Assembly (NCBI GenBank): GCA_002709075.1
Contig: PAPV01000015.1
Span: forward strand, 108,122-172,121
Origin: Rhodospirillaceae bacterium
GTDB taxonomy: Bacteria; Pseudomonadota; Alphaproteobacteria; MPNO01; UBA2964
Reading direction: 5' to 3'
DNA: 64,000 nt
Below are positions 18,222 to 26,513 of this stretch, piece after piece; position 1 is the stretch's first letter; each line of letters opens with the position of its first letter. Below the pieces are notes generated by a model. The model searched no databases and had not been told where the DNA came from. It saw only the letters and a list, made by a program, of their open reading frames with translations. A program made the translations under genes and the position numbers.

Positions 18222-19331
18222 ATGAATGATGTAATTCTTGCCATTCTTGTGGTGTCAGCGGCAGTAATCTCATTGATTATATTGAGAAGCCAGCGCCAGA
18301 CACGAAACTATCATATTACTCAATCGGAACTTGCCGGACGAATTGCCCAAATAGCAGAGTCCAATGCAACAGCACAGGCACATCTCAGCGAGAGGTTACA
18401 GGCGCAAGAGCGCGCTATCACTAAAGCCTTAGAAGATAAGCTAGAAGACTTAACAAAAAGAGTTGGGGAAAATTTACAACAAAGCACCACGAAAACAACC
18501 GATACAATGGCAAAACTGCAAGAAAGACTCGCAGTTATTGACACGGCTCAGAAAAACATTGCTAACCTATCCAGCCAGTTTGTCGGACTCCAAGATATCC
18601 TGTCAAACAAGCAGTCTAGGGGAGCTTTCGGCGAGGTACAATTGCAAGATCTAGTGCAAAACGCCCTTCCTCCCTCTGCATATGAATTTCAGGTAACACT
18701 GGGAAATGGAAAACGCGCAGATTGCGTTATTCATATGCCAAATCCACCAGGTTCGATTGTAATCGACGCAAAATTCCCTTTGGAGGGGTATACTGACCTT
18801 TGTGCTGCTACTGATGATCTCGCAAAACAACAGGCTAGCCGTAAATTCGTGAACAGTATAAACAAACACGTATTAGACATATCTGATAGATATATCATTG
18901 CCGGTGAAACTGCAGAATCTGCTTTGATGTTCCTGCCGTCTGAAGCAGTATACGCGGAACTGCATGCTAATTTTCAACCAACAGTGGAAGCAGCATGGAA
19001 GAAACGAGTCTGGATTGTTTCTCCAACGACATTGATGGCAACTCTGCACACAGTCAGAGCAGTTCTCAAGGATGCCCAGATGAGAGAGCAAGCGGGTCTA
19101 ATACAAAAGGAAGTTGAAATACTATTAGCAGATGTCAATAGAGTTGACCAACGCGCAAGTAATCTACAAAATCATTTTGCAATGGTTGAGAAGGACCTTC
19201 GTGGCCTACTTATTTCAACCAGCAAAGTAACTGTGCGTAGCCAAAAAATAATAGATTTAGAACTCGATGAAAACCAAGAAAAAGGTTCAATCTTTTCTGT
19301 AAATAATAAAACGGTCACAAAAGACTCATAA
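18222..19331 (+). CDS. rmuC: DNA recombination protein RmuC
   Basis: RmuC family, nuclease-fold proteins that limit DNA rearrangement at repeats; the biochemical role is poorly defined. It has 369 residues: an N-terminal membrane anchor (about 4-21), a coiled coil rich in Gln/Glu/Ala (about 40-115), then the RmuC domain with KQSRGAFGEVQL, FPLEGYTDL, IIAGETAESALMFLPSEAVY and VWIVSPTTLMATL. Divergent from def and convergent with recR. Confidence 0.93.
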   Translation: MNDVILAILVVSAAVISLIILRSQRQTRNYHITQSELAGRIAQIAESNATAQAHLSERLQAQERAITKALEDKLEDLTKRVGENLQQSTTKTTDTMAKLQERLAVIDTAQKNIANLSSQFVGLQDILSNKQSRGAFGEVQLQDLVQNALPPSAYEFQVTLGNGKRADCVIHMPNPPGSIVIDAKFPLEGYTDLCAATDDLAKQQASRKFVNSINKHVLDISDRYIIAGETAESALMFLPSEAVYAELHANFQPTVEAAWKKRVWIVSPTTLMATLHTVRAVLKDAQMREQAGLIQKEVEILLADVNRVDQRASNLQNHFAMVEKDLRGLLISTSKVTVRSQKIIDLELDENQEKGSIFSVNNKTVTKDS

Positions 19332-19432
19332 AAAATGTTGTATCCAAATACAAAAATCTTGTTGTTATTTTTCTTTAACTGGCATTAACAAATAGAAGGC
19401 AATATTAATCTATGAACAGTAAAATACTGTGT

Positions 19433-20026
19433 TCACAAAGTTCGACGCGCATTAAGAGCGGCCGATATGGTTCCATCATCAAGGTAATCAAGTTCGCCCC
19501 CTACTGGAACACCATGTGCAAGACGAGAAATAGTAACGTCACAGTTGGTTAAACGATCACTAACATAATGCGCCGTAGTTTGGCCGTCGACTGTTGCCGA
19601 GGTTGCTAAGATCACCTCCTCCACAAACTGCTCTGAAGCACGTTCAACTAACTGAGCAATATTTAGTTCCTCTGGTCCTCGTCCATCAATTGCCGAGAGA
19701 GTTCCACCAAGAACATGATACCGACCCGAAAACACGCCAGCGCGTTCCATTGCCCACAGATCAGCAACATCTTCGACCACACAAATTTGAGATCTATCTC
19801 TTCGCTCTTGATTGCAAATAGCACAGGGATCTATGGTATCAATATTTCCGCAAAGTGAACATGGAACCATTGCCTCTGCAGCAAGGCGTAACGCATTAGC
19901 TATTGGTAACATAAGGCTTTCGCGGCGCTTAATAAGAAAAAGGGTAACCCGTCGGGCCGAACGTGGACCAAGCCCCGGCAACCGTGCAAACAGCTTTATG
20001 AGTTGTTCTATTTCATTTCCGCTCAT
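19433..20026 (-). CDS. recR: recombination mediator protein RecR
   Basis: Works with RecF/RecO to load RecA at gaps. It has 197 residues: helix-hairpin-helix near [12 protein letters not shown]4 zinc finger [16 protein letters not shown] (about 56-72), and the Toprim domain starting [15 protein letters not shown] and including [15 protein letters not shown]. It follows ybaB with a 6-base gap in the usual dnaX-ybaB-recR order. Confidence 0.98.
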   Translation of the reverse strand: MSGNEIEQLIKLFARLPGLGPRSARRVTLFLIKRRESLMLPIANALRLAAEAMVPCSLCGNIDTIDPCAICNQERRDRSQICVVEDVADLWAMERAGVFSGRYHVLGGTLSAIDGRGPEELNIAQLVERASEQFVEEVILATSATVDGQTTAHYVSDRLTNCDVTISRLAHGVPVGGELDYLDDGTISAALNARRTL

Positions 20027-20032
20027 GGAATT

Positions 20033-20356
20033 TCAAAAAGGTAGACTCATTCCCGCCGGTAGACTTAACCCGCCAGTCATCTTTTGCATTTCCTTTTGCA
20101 AAGTCTCCTCTACTTTTGATCTCGCGTCAGCATGCGCAGCTACAATAAGGTCTTCAACAACCTCCAGATCATCAGAGTTAAAAAGCGATGGGTCTATCGA
20201 AAGACTCTTCAATTCATTTTTTCCGGAAAGCGTTACACTTACTAGGTTGCCTCCCGAGCGGCCAATAATTTCTATATCAGCAAGTCGAGCTTGCATGTCA
20301 TGCATTTTTGACTGCATTTCCTGTGCTTGCTTCATCATTTGTCCGAGATTCTTCAT
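20033..20356 (-). CDS. YbaB/EbfC nucleoid-associated protein
   Basis: A 107-residue DNA-binding protein of the YbaB/EbfC family, often encoded between dnaX and recR. It begins MKNLGQMMKQAQEMQSKMHD, the family's amphipathic helix, with a beta-sheet core (NLVSVTLSGKNELKSLSIDP) and a second helix. Its ATG overlaps the dnaX TGA by 4 bases (ATGA), so it is coupled to dnaX. Binds DNA as a dimer in the family; a specific regulatory role here is unknown. Confidence 0.95.
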   Translation of the reverse strand: MKNLGQMMKQAQEMQSKMHDMQARLADIEIIGRSGGNLVSVTLSGKNELKSLSIDPSLFNSDDLEVVEDLIVAAHADARSKVEETLQKEMQKMTGGLSLPAGMSLPF

Positions 20357-22137
20357 ATATTTTTCCCGCCTAGATCATCGTTATTGTTTCTTTTACCATT
20401 CTCAATCTTCGAAGTAATTTCATTTTCTTTTACCAACTCTACCTGTGAGTTAGGAAACACTTTTAATGCCGCTTGCACCAGGGGATGAGATATTGCTACA
20501 TCGCGCCTCTCTTGTTCTGCTGCATCGCGAACTGAGCGAAGTGTAGGCGCCCCTTCTTCTGTAGACAAGCTAACCAACCACTGATCACCAGTCCAGTCAT
20601 TTAACAATCTACTTACTTTCGTTGCTAAGTCAGAGGGCGCGTCTGAACGAGGTCTAAAAGCAATATGACCTGACTGAAAACTAACGAGATGAACTTGATT
20701 TGCCAGTGCAGCAGCAATTAAGCCTTCACGTTTTTTAAAAAAAAGATTGACAACCTCATCAAATGAAGTGAATTTTTCAATTTTCTGACAAGTTGAATCT
20801 GTATCCTGTTGTGTTACCACATTAGTTACAGACATTGTAGTATTACCAAACGATGAGGATTGCGTATTTGGTTGAGAAACAGCAACTTGCTCGACGTTTT
20901 CTTGATTCTTATCCAGCGCTGTAGTTATTTCGATAGCACTCTGTCTTTCTAATACTTCTTTTTCTTTTAAAAAGCGTAAGAGGTCGGAGGGCGTTGGTAA
21001 TTCCGCCATGTATGTCAAACGGATTAATACCATCTCTGCTGCTTGGGTGCATGAGGGTGCAGAGCGCACTTCACCAATTCCGTTCAGTAAAACTTGCCAA
21101 ATTCGACCAAGAGAAGAAAGGTTAAGTCTTACCGCTAATTCTCCACCTCTCACACGATCTGCTTCGGAAATTCCAGAGAGTTTTGCCGCGTCTGGAGATA
21201 GATGTAATCGGGTCAGCCAATGTGTAATTGCAAGTAGGTCTTCCATAATAACCAACGGGTCGGCCCCGTGATCGTGAAGATTAGAAAATACCTCTAATGC
21301 CTCCTGCGTCTTTCCTGCAACTATGCACTCGAAAAGATCATAATTTTTTCCACTATCTACAAGACCTAACATGTTGCTAAGAGTTTTTTCATCGACTACA
21401 TAATTTTCCCCAGAGCTCGCATGTGCGATTGCTTGATCTAGAAGTGATAGTCCATCTCTAACAGATCCATCTGCTGCACGAGCAATAATTCCCAACGACT
21501 CAGTAGAGATTTCAATCCCTTCATGTATGGCAATCTCAGAGAAATGTTCCACTAATTCTGTTATATTAACTCTTCGCAAATCGAACCGCTGACAACGGGA
21601 TAAAACCGTAACTGGAACCTTGCGAGTTTCTGTGGTTGCAAAAATAAATTTTACATGCTCAGGGGGTTCTTCAAGAGTCTTCAGGAGAGCATTAAATGCA
21701 CTAGTGGACAGCATATGCACTTCGTCTATGATGTAAATTTTGAACCGCGCCTCTACAGGACGATACCGAATTCCATCGATCAACTCTCGTATGTCGTTAA
21801 CACCAGTGCGACTAGCAGCATCCATTTCAATTACATCAACATGTCGGTCTTCCGCAATTGCATTACAGTGACTACATTGATTGCAAGGGAGCGGTGTTGG
21901 ACCACTATTTCCTGACTCGCCGACACAGTTTAATGATCTCGCAATTATTCGGGCCGTACTAGTTTTGCCGACTCCCCGTGTGCCGGTCAAAATAAAGGCA
22001 TGAGGTAAACGATCAATAGAAATGGCATTGGTCAGGGTGCGTACCATCACATCCTGTCCGATTAATTTATCAAAACTGTCTGGCCTATATTTTCTGGCCA
22101 AGACACGATAGGGTTGTGTTTCTTTATTTATTTCCAT
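20353..22137 (-). CDS. dnaX: DNA polymerase III subunit tau (and possibly gamma)
   Basis: Clamp-loader ATPase of the replicative polymerase. It has 594 residues: Walker A GTRGVGKTS (52-60), zinc-finger cysteines (71, 85, 88, 91), DEVH Walker B (138-141) and LSRCQRFD sensor (SRC motif), then clamp-loader domain III and a Gln/Asn-rich linker. At codons 465-469 the gene contains T8 followed by A6, with U UUU UUU in frame and a TAA immediately in the -1 frame, so a truncated gamma-like form of about 467 residues is possible (see findings). First gene of dnaX-ybaB-recR; the SRP RNA gene lies just upstream on the same strand. Confidence 0.97.
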   Translation of the reverse strand: MEINKETQPYRVLARKYRPDSFDKLIGQDVMVRTLTNAISIDRLPHAFILTGTRGVGKTSTARIIARSLNCVGESGNSGPTPLPCNQCSHCNAIAEDRHVDVIEMDAASRTGVNDIRELIDGIRYRPVEARFKIYIIDEVHMLSTSAFNALLKTLEEPPEHVKFIFATTETRKVPVTVLSRCQRFDLRRVNITELVEHFSEIAIHEGIEISTESLGIIARAADGSVRDGLSLLDQAIAHASSGENYVVDEKTLSNMLGLVDSGKNYDLFECIVAGKTQEALEVFSNLHDHGADPLVIMEDLLAITHWLTRLHLSPDAAKLSGISEADRVRGGELAVRLNLSSLGRIWQVLLNGIGEVRSAPSCTQAAEMVLIRLTYMAELPTPSDLLRFLKEKEVLERQSAIEITTALDKNQENVEQVAVSQPNTQSSSFGNTTMSVTNVVTQQDTDSTCQKIEKFTSFDEVVNLFFKKREGLIAAALANQVHLVSFQSGHIAFRPRSDAPSDLATKVSRLLNDWTGDQWLVSLSTEEGAPTLRSVRDAAEQERRDVAISHPLVQAALKVFPNSQVELVKENEITSKIENGKRNNNDDLGGKNI

Positions 22138-22181
22138 GCTTTCCCATAAGACCTTGTGAACCTCCCAAGAATTTGGTTGGT

Positions 22182-22277
22182 GGGAGATTGGTAAAACAAC
22201 CCAGAAAAATCTCGTTACGGCTGCTTCCTTCCGGACCTGACCGGGTTGGCGAGTATTCTGTCTGCTACCAATCTCCC
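22182..22277 (-). ncRNA. ffs: bacterial signal recognition particle RNA (4.5S)
   Basis: The minus strand carries the universal SRP RNA core: GGTCAGGTCCGGAAGGAAGC with the GGAA tetraloop region, then AGCCG. The two ends form a perfect 12-bp closing stem (GGGAGATTGGTA with TACCAATCTCCC), defining a transcript of about 96 nt, the short Alu-less form. It guides Ffh-dependent targeting of membrane proteins. Located immediately upstream of dnaX on the same strand, a known arrangement in alphaproteobacteria. Confidence 0.96.
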
Positions 22278-22372
22278 ATAACCATTATAACAACAAAGCC
22301 GCGACTCCCAATAGCTTGCTTTCTTCATCGTCTTAGTTGCTTACTTCATGACACTGTGCGAGGTTAGTGTAC

Positions 22373-23290
22373 ATGAAACAACCAAATTTTTTTGCAGAAA
22401 ACGATTTCGAAAGAACTACAGAAAAACGCGCAGACGCGAAATGGTTCAAGCGAACTTTTATGTCACCAGGAGCGGTCTTCCTACCGATTTGGCGGAAACA
22501 TAATTTTATCGACCAAAAAACGGCCTCACCAAAAGCAGCATATCTCACCAGACAGGAATTACCCGAATTTCAATACCAAGAGGAAAATATCGTGTTTTTA
22601 GGTTTTCGAAACCAAGTGCCCTATTTTTCCATTGACCTATCATACCTAGAAAACCCAGAAGATAATCATCTTTTGGCCAAGAAAGGAAAATTTTTGGATA
22701 TCAGGAAAGTGGGTCTACAACTTCCTAGAAACGATGGAGGCGCTCTTGCGTACGCCCGAGCACTTGTTCACTGGCATCAAACTAATCAATATTGTGGACG
22801 CTGTGGGTCAAAAACAGAAACACAATCTTCTGGCCATGTTCGCAAATGCAAAAATTCAAGTTGTAGTGCAGAACATTTTCCGCGAACTGACTCCGCAGTC
22901 ATAATGGTGGTAAGCCGGGGGGAAAAAATTTGCCTTGCCCGCAAACCTGGCTGGTCCCCGGAACAATATTCTATTCTTGCTGGTTTTTTAGAACCAGGGG
23001 AAACACCGGAAAATGCTGTTGTTAGGGAAGTGAAGGAAGAAGTTGGACTTAAAGTTGATAATGTACGCTACCATTCTTCCCAACCGTGGCCGTTTCCTAC
23101 AAATTTAATGCTCGGCTATTTTTCAGAAGCCCAATCGGACAAAATTACCATTGATAACTGTGAAATTGAACATGCTCGCTGGTTTAGCCGCGAAGAATTA
23201 ACACCTGAAGCCCTTTTATATCAAAAAAAACCACAATCAGTCTCTATAGCACGCAGAATGATTGCAGATTGGGTTCTCGGAAACTTTTAG
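22373..23290 (+). CDS. nudC: NADH pyrophosphatase (NudC-type Nudix hydrolase)
   Basis: Hydrolyses NAD(H) to NMN(H) and AMP; NudC also removes NAD caps from RNA in E. coli. About 305 residues: N-terminal domain, zinc ribbon CGRCGSK...CKNSSC (about 138-160), Nudix box from GFLEPGETPENAVVREVKEE, and the family's diagnostic SQPWPFPTNLMLG downstream. ATG at 22373 is chosen; an in-frame GTG lies two codons upstream. Divergent from the SRP RNA, convergent with pheA. Confidence 0.94.
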   Translation: MKQPNFFAENDFERTTEKRADAKWFKRTFMSPGAVFLPIWRKHNFIDQKTASPKAAYLTRQELPEFQYQEENIVFLGFRNQVPYFSIDLSYLENPEDNHLLAKKGKFLDIRKVGLQLPRNDGGALAYARALVHWHQTNQYCGRCGSKTETQSSGHVRKCKNSSCSAEHFPRTDSAVIMVVSRGEKICLARKPGWSPEQYSILAGFLEPGETPENAVVREVKEEVGLKVDNVRYHSSQPWPFPTNLMLGYFSEAQSDKITIDNCEIEHARWFSREELTPEALLYQKKPQSVSIARRMIADWVLGNF

Positions 23291-23318
23291 ACTTACCAAA
23301 TTAAACAAATTGTTGTGA

Positions 23319-24191
23319 TTACTTGGGCTCATCGGCGCCTTTCCCATAACGAAATGGGTGTGCCTCATAAGTCCCTAGGATACGTATCTCATGTGAAAAA
23401 AATGCCAACTCCTCCAATGCCAGCTTTAAGCCAGGATCATTTGGGTGACCATCCACATCTGAGTAAAACTGCGTTGCATTAAAGCTATCCGCAACCATAT
23501 AGCTCTCCAATTTAGTCATATTAACTCCGTTGGTCGCAAATCCTCCCATTGCCTTGTAGAGCGCAGCAGGAACATTCCGCACGCGAAAAACAAAACTGGT
23601 AACAAGTGGAACAGCACTAGGTTTCACCTTAGTTGCCTCGCGTGCCATCACTACAAATCGTGTAGTATTGTATTTGGAGTCTTCAATATTTCTCCGCAAT
23701 GACCTTAGGCCATAAATTTTTCCCGCAAGTTCAGAGGCAATCACTGCTTCACTCTTATTACCATTCCGTTTCAATTCCATAGCTGCCCCGGCCGTGTCCG
23801 CGTGGACAACTGGCTTGAGTCTTAGATTATCAATTATTTTACCACATTGAGATAGCGCATGAACATGACTTCGAACGACTTCGATTGATTTTACTGTAGC
23901 GGAGGGTAGTGCAAGCAAATGATGATTTACTCGCATAAAATATTCACCCACAATATAAAGACCAGACTCCGGAAGTAGGCGATGAATATCAGCAACGCGA
24001 CCAGCCACAGAATTTTCAATTGGGGTCATTGCGTATTTTGCCTTTCCGTTTTTGACAGCAGCAAACATGTTCTCAAATGTCTGGCAAGGGAGGACCTCCA
24101 TCCCTGGATAAACCCTGGTACAGGCCAAGTGGGAATAAGCACCAGGAACGCCTTGAAAAGCAATTCTTGCATTTGACTTATTTTCGGCCAT
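23319..24191 (-). CDS. pheA: prephenate dehydratase
   Basis: Converts prephenate to phenylpyruvate in phenylalanine synthesis. It is monofunctional with 290 residues: catalytic domain (about 10-185) with QGVPGAYSHLA at the N-terminus, PIENSVAGRV and the TTRFVVM motif with the catalytic Thr-Arg-Phe; then an ACT domain (about 195-280) for feedback control. The usual ACT ESRP is ESYM here, a small deviation in the Phe-binding loop. No chorismate mutase domain is fused. It lies 23 bases after kdsB. Confidence 0.96.
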   Translation of the reverse strand: MAENKSNARIAFQGVPGAYSHLACTRVYPGMEVLPCQTFENMFAAVKNGKAKYAMTPIENSVAGRVADIHRLLPESGLYIVGEYFMRVNHHLLALPSATVKSIEVVRSHVHALSQCGKIIDNLRLKPVVHADTAGAAMELKRNGNKSEAVIASELAGKIYGLRSLRRNIEDSKYNTTRFVVMAREATKVKPSAVPLVTSFVFRVRNVPAALYKAMGGFATNGVNMTKLESYMVADSFNATQFYSDVDGHPNDPGLKLALEELAFFSHEIRILGTYEAHPFRYGKGADEPK

Positions 24192-24214
24192 GTTTAAAGC
24201 TCACTGCCTCTAGG

Positions 24215-24976
24215 TTATTTTGACTCAAGCCTGTTTCGGACACGATCAAGATCTGCTGGAGTATCAACACCGTCTGGAACGGTGTCAACGATTTCTACAC
24301 CAATCCGAGTGCCTGCCTCAAGAGCTCGCAACTGTTCCAGTTTCTCTCTTTTTTCTAAAATACTTGTCGGCAAACAAATAAATTTCTCGAGAGCGTCACG
24401 AGTATATCCATAAATACCGATGTGATGATAAAATGGTCCTTGGCCAAATGGTATCTGAACTCGACTAAAATAAAGGGCGGTACCTAATTTATTTGAATTC
24501 TGAAATGCTATAACAACTTTTACGGTATCTTTATCATTACAATCTTGATTTTCTTTTATTTCAGAAGCCAAGGTGGATATTTCGCAACCTAAGCTTTGCA
24601 CTGGGTTAAGAATTGCCTGTATTGTTTTCGGGTTAATTCCTGGTAAGTCGCCTTGCAAATTAATCACAAAATTGTATTTTCGTGATGGATCAAATTTTTC
24701 AACCGCGTGCCAGACCCTATCGGATCCACTAGGAAGCTCTGGCTCTGTCATTACCACATTACCACCAGCTGCAATTACTGCTTCTGCAATAATTTCATCC
24801 GCCACCGCGACGACAACAGGACCTATATTTGCTTGTTCCGCCCGGCGCAACACGTGAACAATCATTGGTTGACCATTTATATCACAAAGAGGCTTGCCCG
24901 GAAGACGAGTAGAGCCCATTCGTGCGGGGATCACAATTACAGGATTTAAATTTCCATTTATCAAGCTATTTTTCAT
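24215..24976 (-). CDS. kdsB: 3-deoxy-manno-octulosonate cytidylyltransferase
   Basis: Activates Kdo as CMP-Kdo for lipopolysaccharide inner core. It has 253 residues. N-terminal nucleotide-binding loop VIPARMGSTRLPGKPL (about 14-29), INLQGDLPGI for Mg binding, and HIGIYGYTRDALEKF near the C-terminal third; the final VDTVPDGVDTPADLDRV is a family tail. Implies an LPS-bearing Gram-negative envelope. Shares a divergent promoter region (24977-25158) with the cytochrome gene. Confidence 0.97.
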   Translation of the reverse strand: MKNSLINGNLNPVIVIPARMGSTRLPGKPLCDINGQPMIVHVLRRAEQANIGPVVVAVADEIIAEAVIAAGGNVVMTEPELPSGSDRVWHAVEKFDPSRKYNFVINLQGDLPGINPKTIQAILNPVQSLGCEISTLASEIKENQDCNDKDTVKVVIAFQNSNKLGTALYFSRVQIPFGQGPFYHHIGIYGYTRDALEKFICLPTSILEKREKLEQLRALEAGTRIGVEIVDTVPDGVDTPADLDRVRNRLESK

Positions 24977-25029
24977 AACACATTAATTTCCAACTTTATG
25001 ATTTACTTTTATGCAAGCGTAGCTTCATA

Positions 25030-25054
25030 AATCTGCGGCAACGTGCCGCAGATT
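25030..25054. repeat. 25-bp palindrome in the kdsB/cycM divergent region
   Basis: Arms AATCTGCGGCA and TGCCGCAGATT are perfect 11-bp complements around a 3-base ACG loop. It is GC-rich against an AT-rich background and has no T-run on either side, so it is more likely an operator-type palindrome or extragenic element than an intrinsic terminator. Function is not established. Confidence 0.7.
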
Positions 25055-25158
25055 ATTGTCGCATCATACCTTCCGAAAAATAGACACCTTCGCATGAAAT
25101 GATTAAAATAACGAGTGGGAACTCGGTTACTATAGAATATTGGTATACAGGATCGGTG

Positions 25159-25683
25159 ATGTCTTCTTTTGAATTTAATAAGATAATTGGTGCAATTCTT
25201 TCGGTGGCACTTGTCTCAATGATTATAAGTTTTATTGGTAATGCACTTGTGCAACCATCTAATGAGAGCCCTGCGGATATTAAAATAGCAGAAGCAGCGA
25301 CACCAGCCCAGAAAAAAGAATTTAAGGTTGAGTCAATAGTATCTCTGATGCCGATGGCTAATGTTGAAAAAGGCAAGGCCCAATCAGCCAAATGTAAGGC
25401 TTGCCATGACTTAAACGCTTCCAAGAAAAATAAAATCGGCCCCCCGTTATGGAATATTTTATTGGCCAAGAGAGGAGTATATGATGGTTTTTCATACTCT
25501 AAAGCAATGGCAAATATGGGCGGGAAATGGGACTATGAAGCACTTAATGGTTTCCTGGCTAAGCCTAAACGCTATCTGAAAGGGACAAAAATGGCTTTCG
25601 CTGGAATAAAGAAAGCAAAGGATCGTGCTGATCTGATCGCGTTTTTACGCACCCTGAGTGATGCACCAAAACCGCTTCCTTGA
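25159..25683 (+). CDS. membrane-anchored class I cytochrome c (CycM-like)
   Basis: About 174 residues: N-terminal uncleaved anchor (about 8-30), an acidic/Ala linker, then a cytochrome c domain with heme motif CKACH (79-83) and the Met ligand in KGTKMAFAG near the C-terminus. CycM-type proteins carry electrons between the bc1 complex and terminal oxidase in the periplasmic face. Start set at ATG 25159 because MSSFEFNKIIGAILS matches the family N-terminus; the frame extends 20 codons further up but without resemblance. Divergent from kdsB. Confidence 0.9.
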   Translation: MSSFEFNKIIGAILSVALVSMIISFIGNALVQPSNESPADIKIAEAATPAQKKEFKVESIVSLMPMANVEKGKAQSAKCKACHDLNASKKNKIGPPLWNILLAKRGVYDGFSYSKAMANMGGKWDYEALNGFLAKPKRYLKGTKMAFAGIKKAKDRADLIAFLRTLSDAPKPLP

Positions 25684-25701
25684 ATAGAGTACAATTAGCC
25701 C

Positions 25702-26484
25702 GTGACACAAGTTTCTGACAAATTGATTGAGTTCATTCATTACCTTGCCGATACTGCAAGTGAGATAATTGTCAAAAATTTTAGGCAACAAATTAGCATC
25801 GACTCAAAGCTTGATAGTTCACCAGTGACACTCGCTGACCGCGAGGCCGAAAGTGAAATGCGAAGATTAATAAACCTACATTTCCCAGAACACGGAATAA
25901 TGGGGGAAGAATTTGGAAATGAAAATATACAGAATGATTTTGTCTGGGTGCTCGATCCGATTGATGGCACTACATCCTTCATCTCTGGCCGACCAATATT
26001 TGGCACACTAATCGCTTTACTCTTCCAAGGTTCACCTGAAATAGGGCTGATTAATCAACCAATTCTTAGAGAGAGATGGCTCGGTGTGAAGGGACGTCAA
26101 ACAACATTTAACGGGGTGACCATTGCTACTAGGCAGTGCTTAATGCTTGGCGATGCCCTTTTGAATACAACCTCACCAGATGTATTTAGTGCTAAAAAAT
26201 TAAATCATTTTAAAATGCTATCTCGAGAGTGCTTATCTACACAATACGGTGGTGATTGCTATGGATACGCAATGCTATCAAGCGGGCATACCGATTTAAT
26301 TGTGGAAACCGATTTAAAGCCCTATGATTTCTGCGCTTTGATTCCAATCGTTGAGGGTGCTGGAGGTAGGATTTGTAACTGGCTTGGAAACCCATTAAAA
26401 TCTGACTCAGGGAACGATGTGATAGCGGCAGGTGATCCAGCTCTAGCTGATATAGTAGTACGTGTTCTCTCCAAAAGTATTTAA
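25702..26484 (+). CDS. inositol monophosphatase-family, histidinol-phosphatase HisN-like
   Basis: A 260-residue Mg-dependent phosphatase of the FIG superfamily. SPVTLADREAE, HGIMGEEFG (metal-binding Glu), VLDPIDGTTSFISGRP (the DPxDGT metal motif) and CDFCA-like PYDFCALIPIVEGAGG are intact. The HGIMGEEFG form resembles the histidinol-phosphate phosphatase (HisN) group, so a role in histidine synthesis is likely but not proven. The start is GTG at 25702, 18 bases after the cytochrome gene. Confidence 0.88.
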   Translation: MTQVSDKLIEFIHYLADTASEIIVKNFRQQISIDSKLDSSPVTLADREAESEMRRLINLHFPEHGIMGEEFGNENIQNDFVWVLDPIDGTTSFISGRPIFGTLIALLFQGSPEIGLINQPILRERWLGVKGRQTTFNGVTIATRQCLMLGDALLNTTSPDVFSAKKLNHFKMLSRECLSTQYGGDCYGYAMLSSGHTDLIVETDLKPYDFCALIPIVEGAGGRICNWLGNPLKSDSGNDVIAAGDPALADIVVRVLSKSI

Positions 26485-26513
26485 GATGGTAGCAATAAAG
26501 TGTAGTGATGTTA

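Noticed and set aside
19416..19430. ACAGTA/TACTGT inverted repeat between rmuC and recR
   Set aside because: Six-bp stem with a 3-base loop and no T-run; too weak to call a terminator.
19812..20417. 201-residue plus-strand ORF over recR-ybaB-dnaX
   Set aside because: Antisense to three strongly supported genes.
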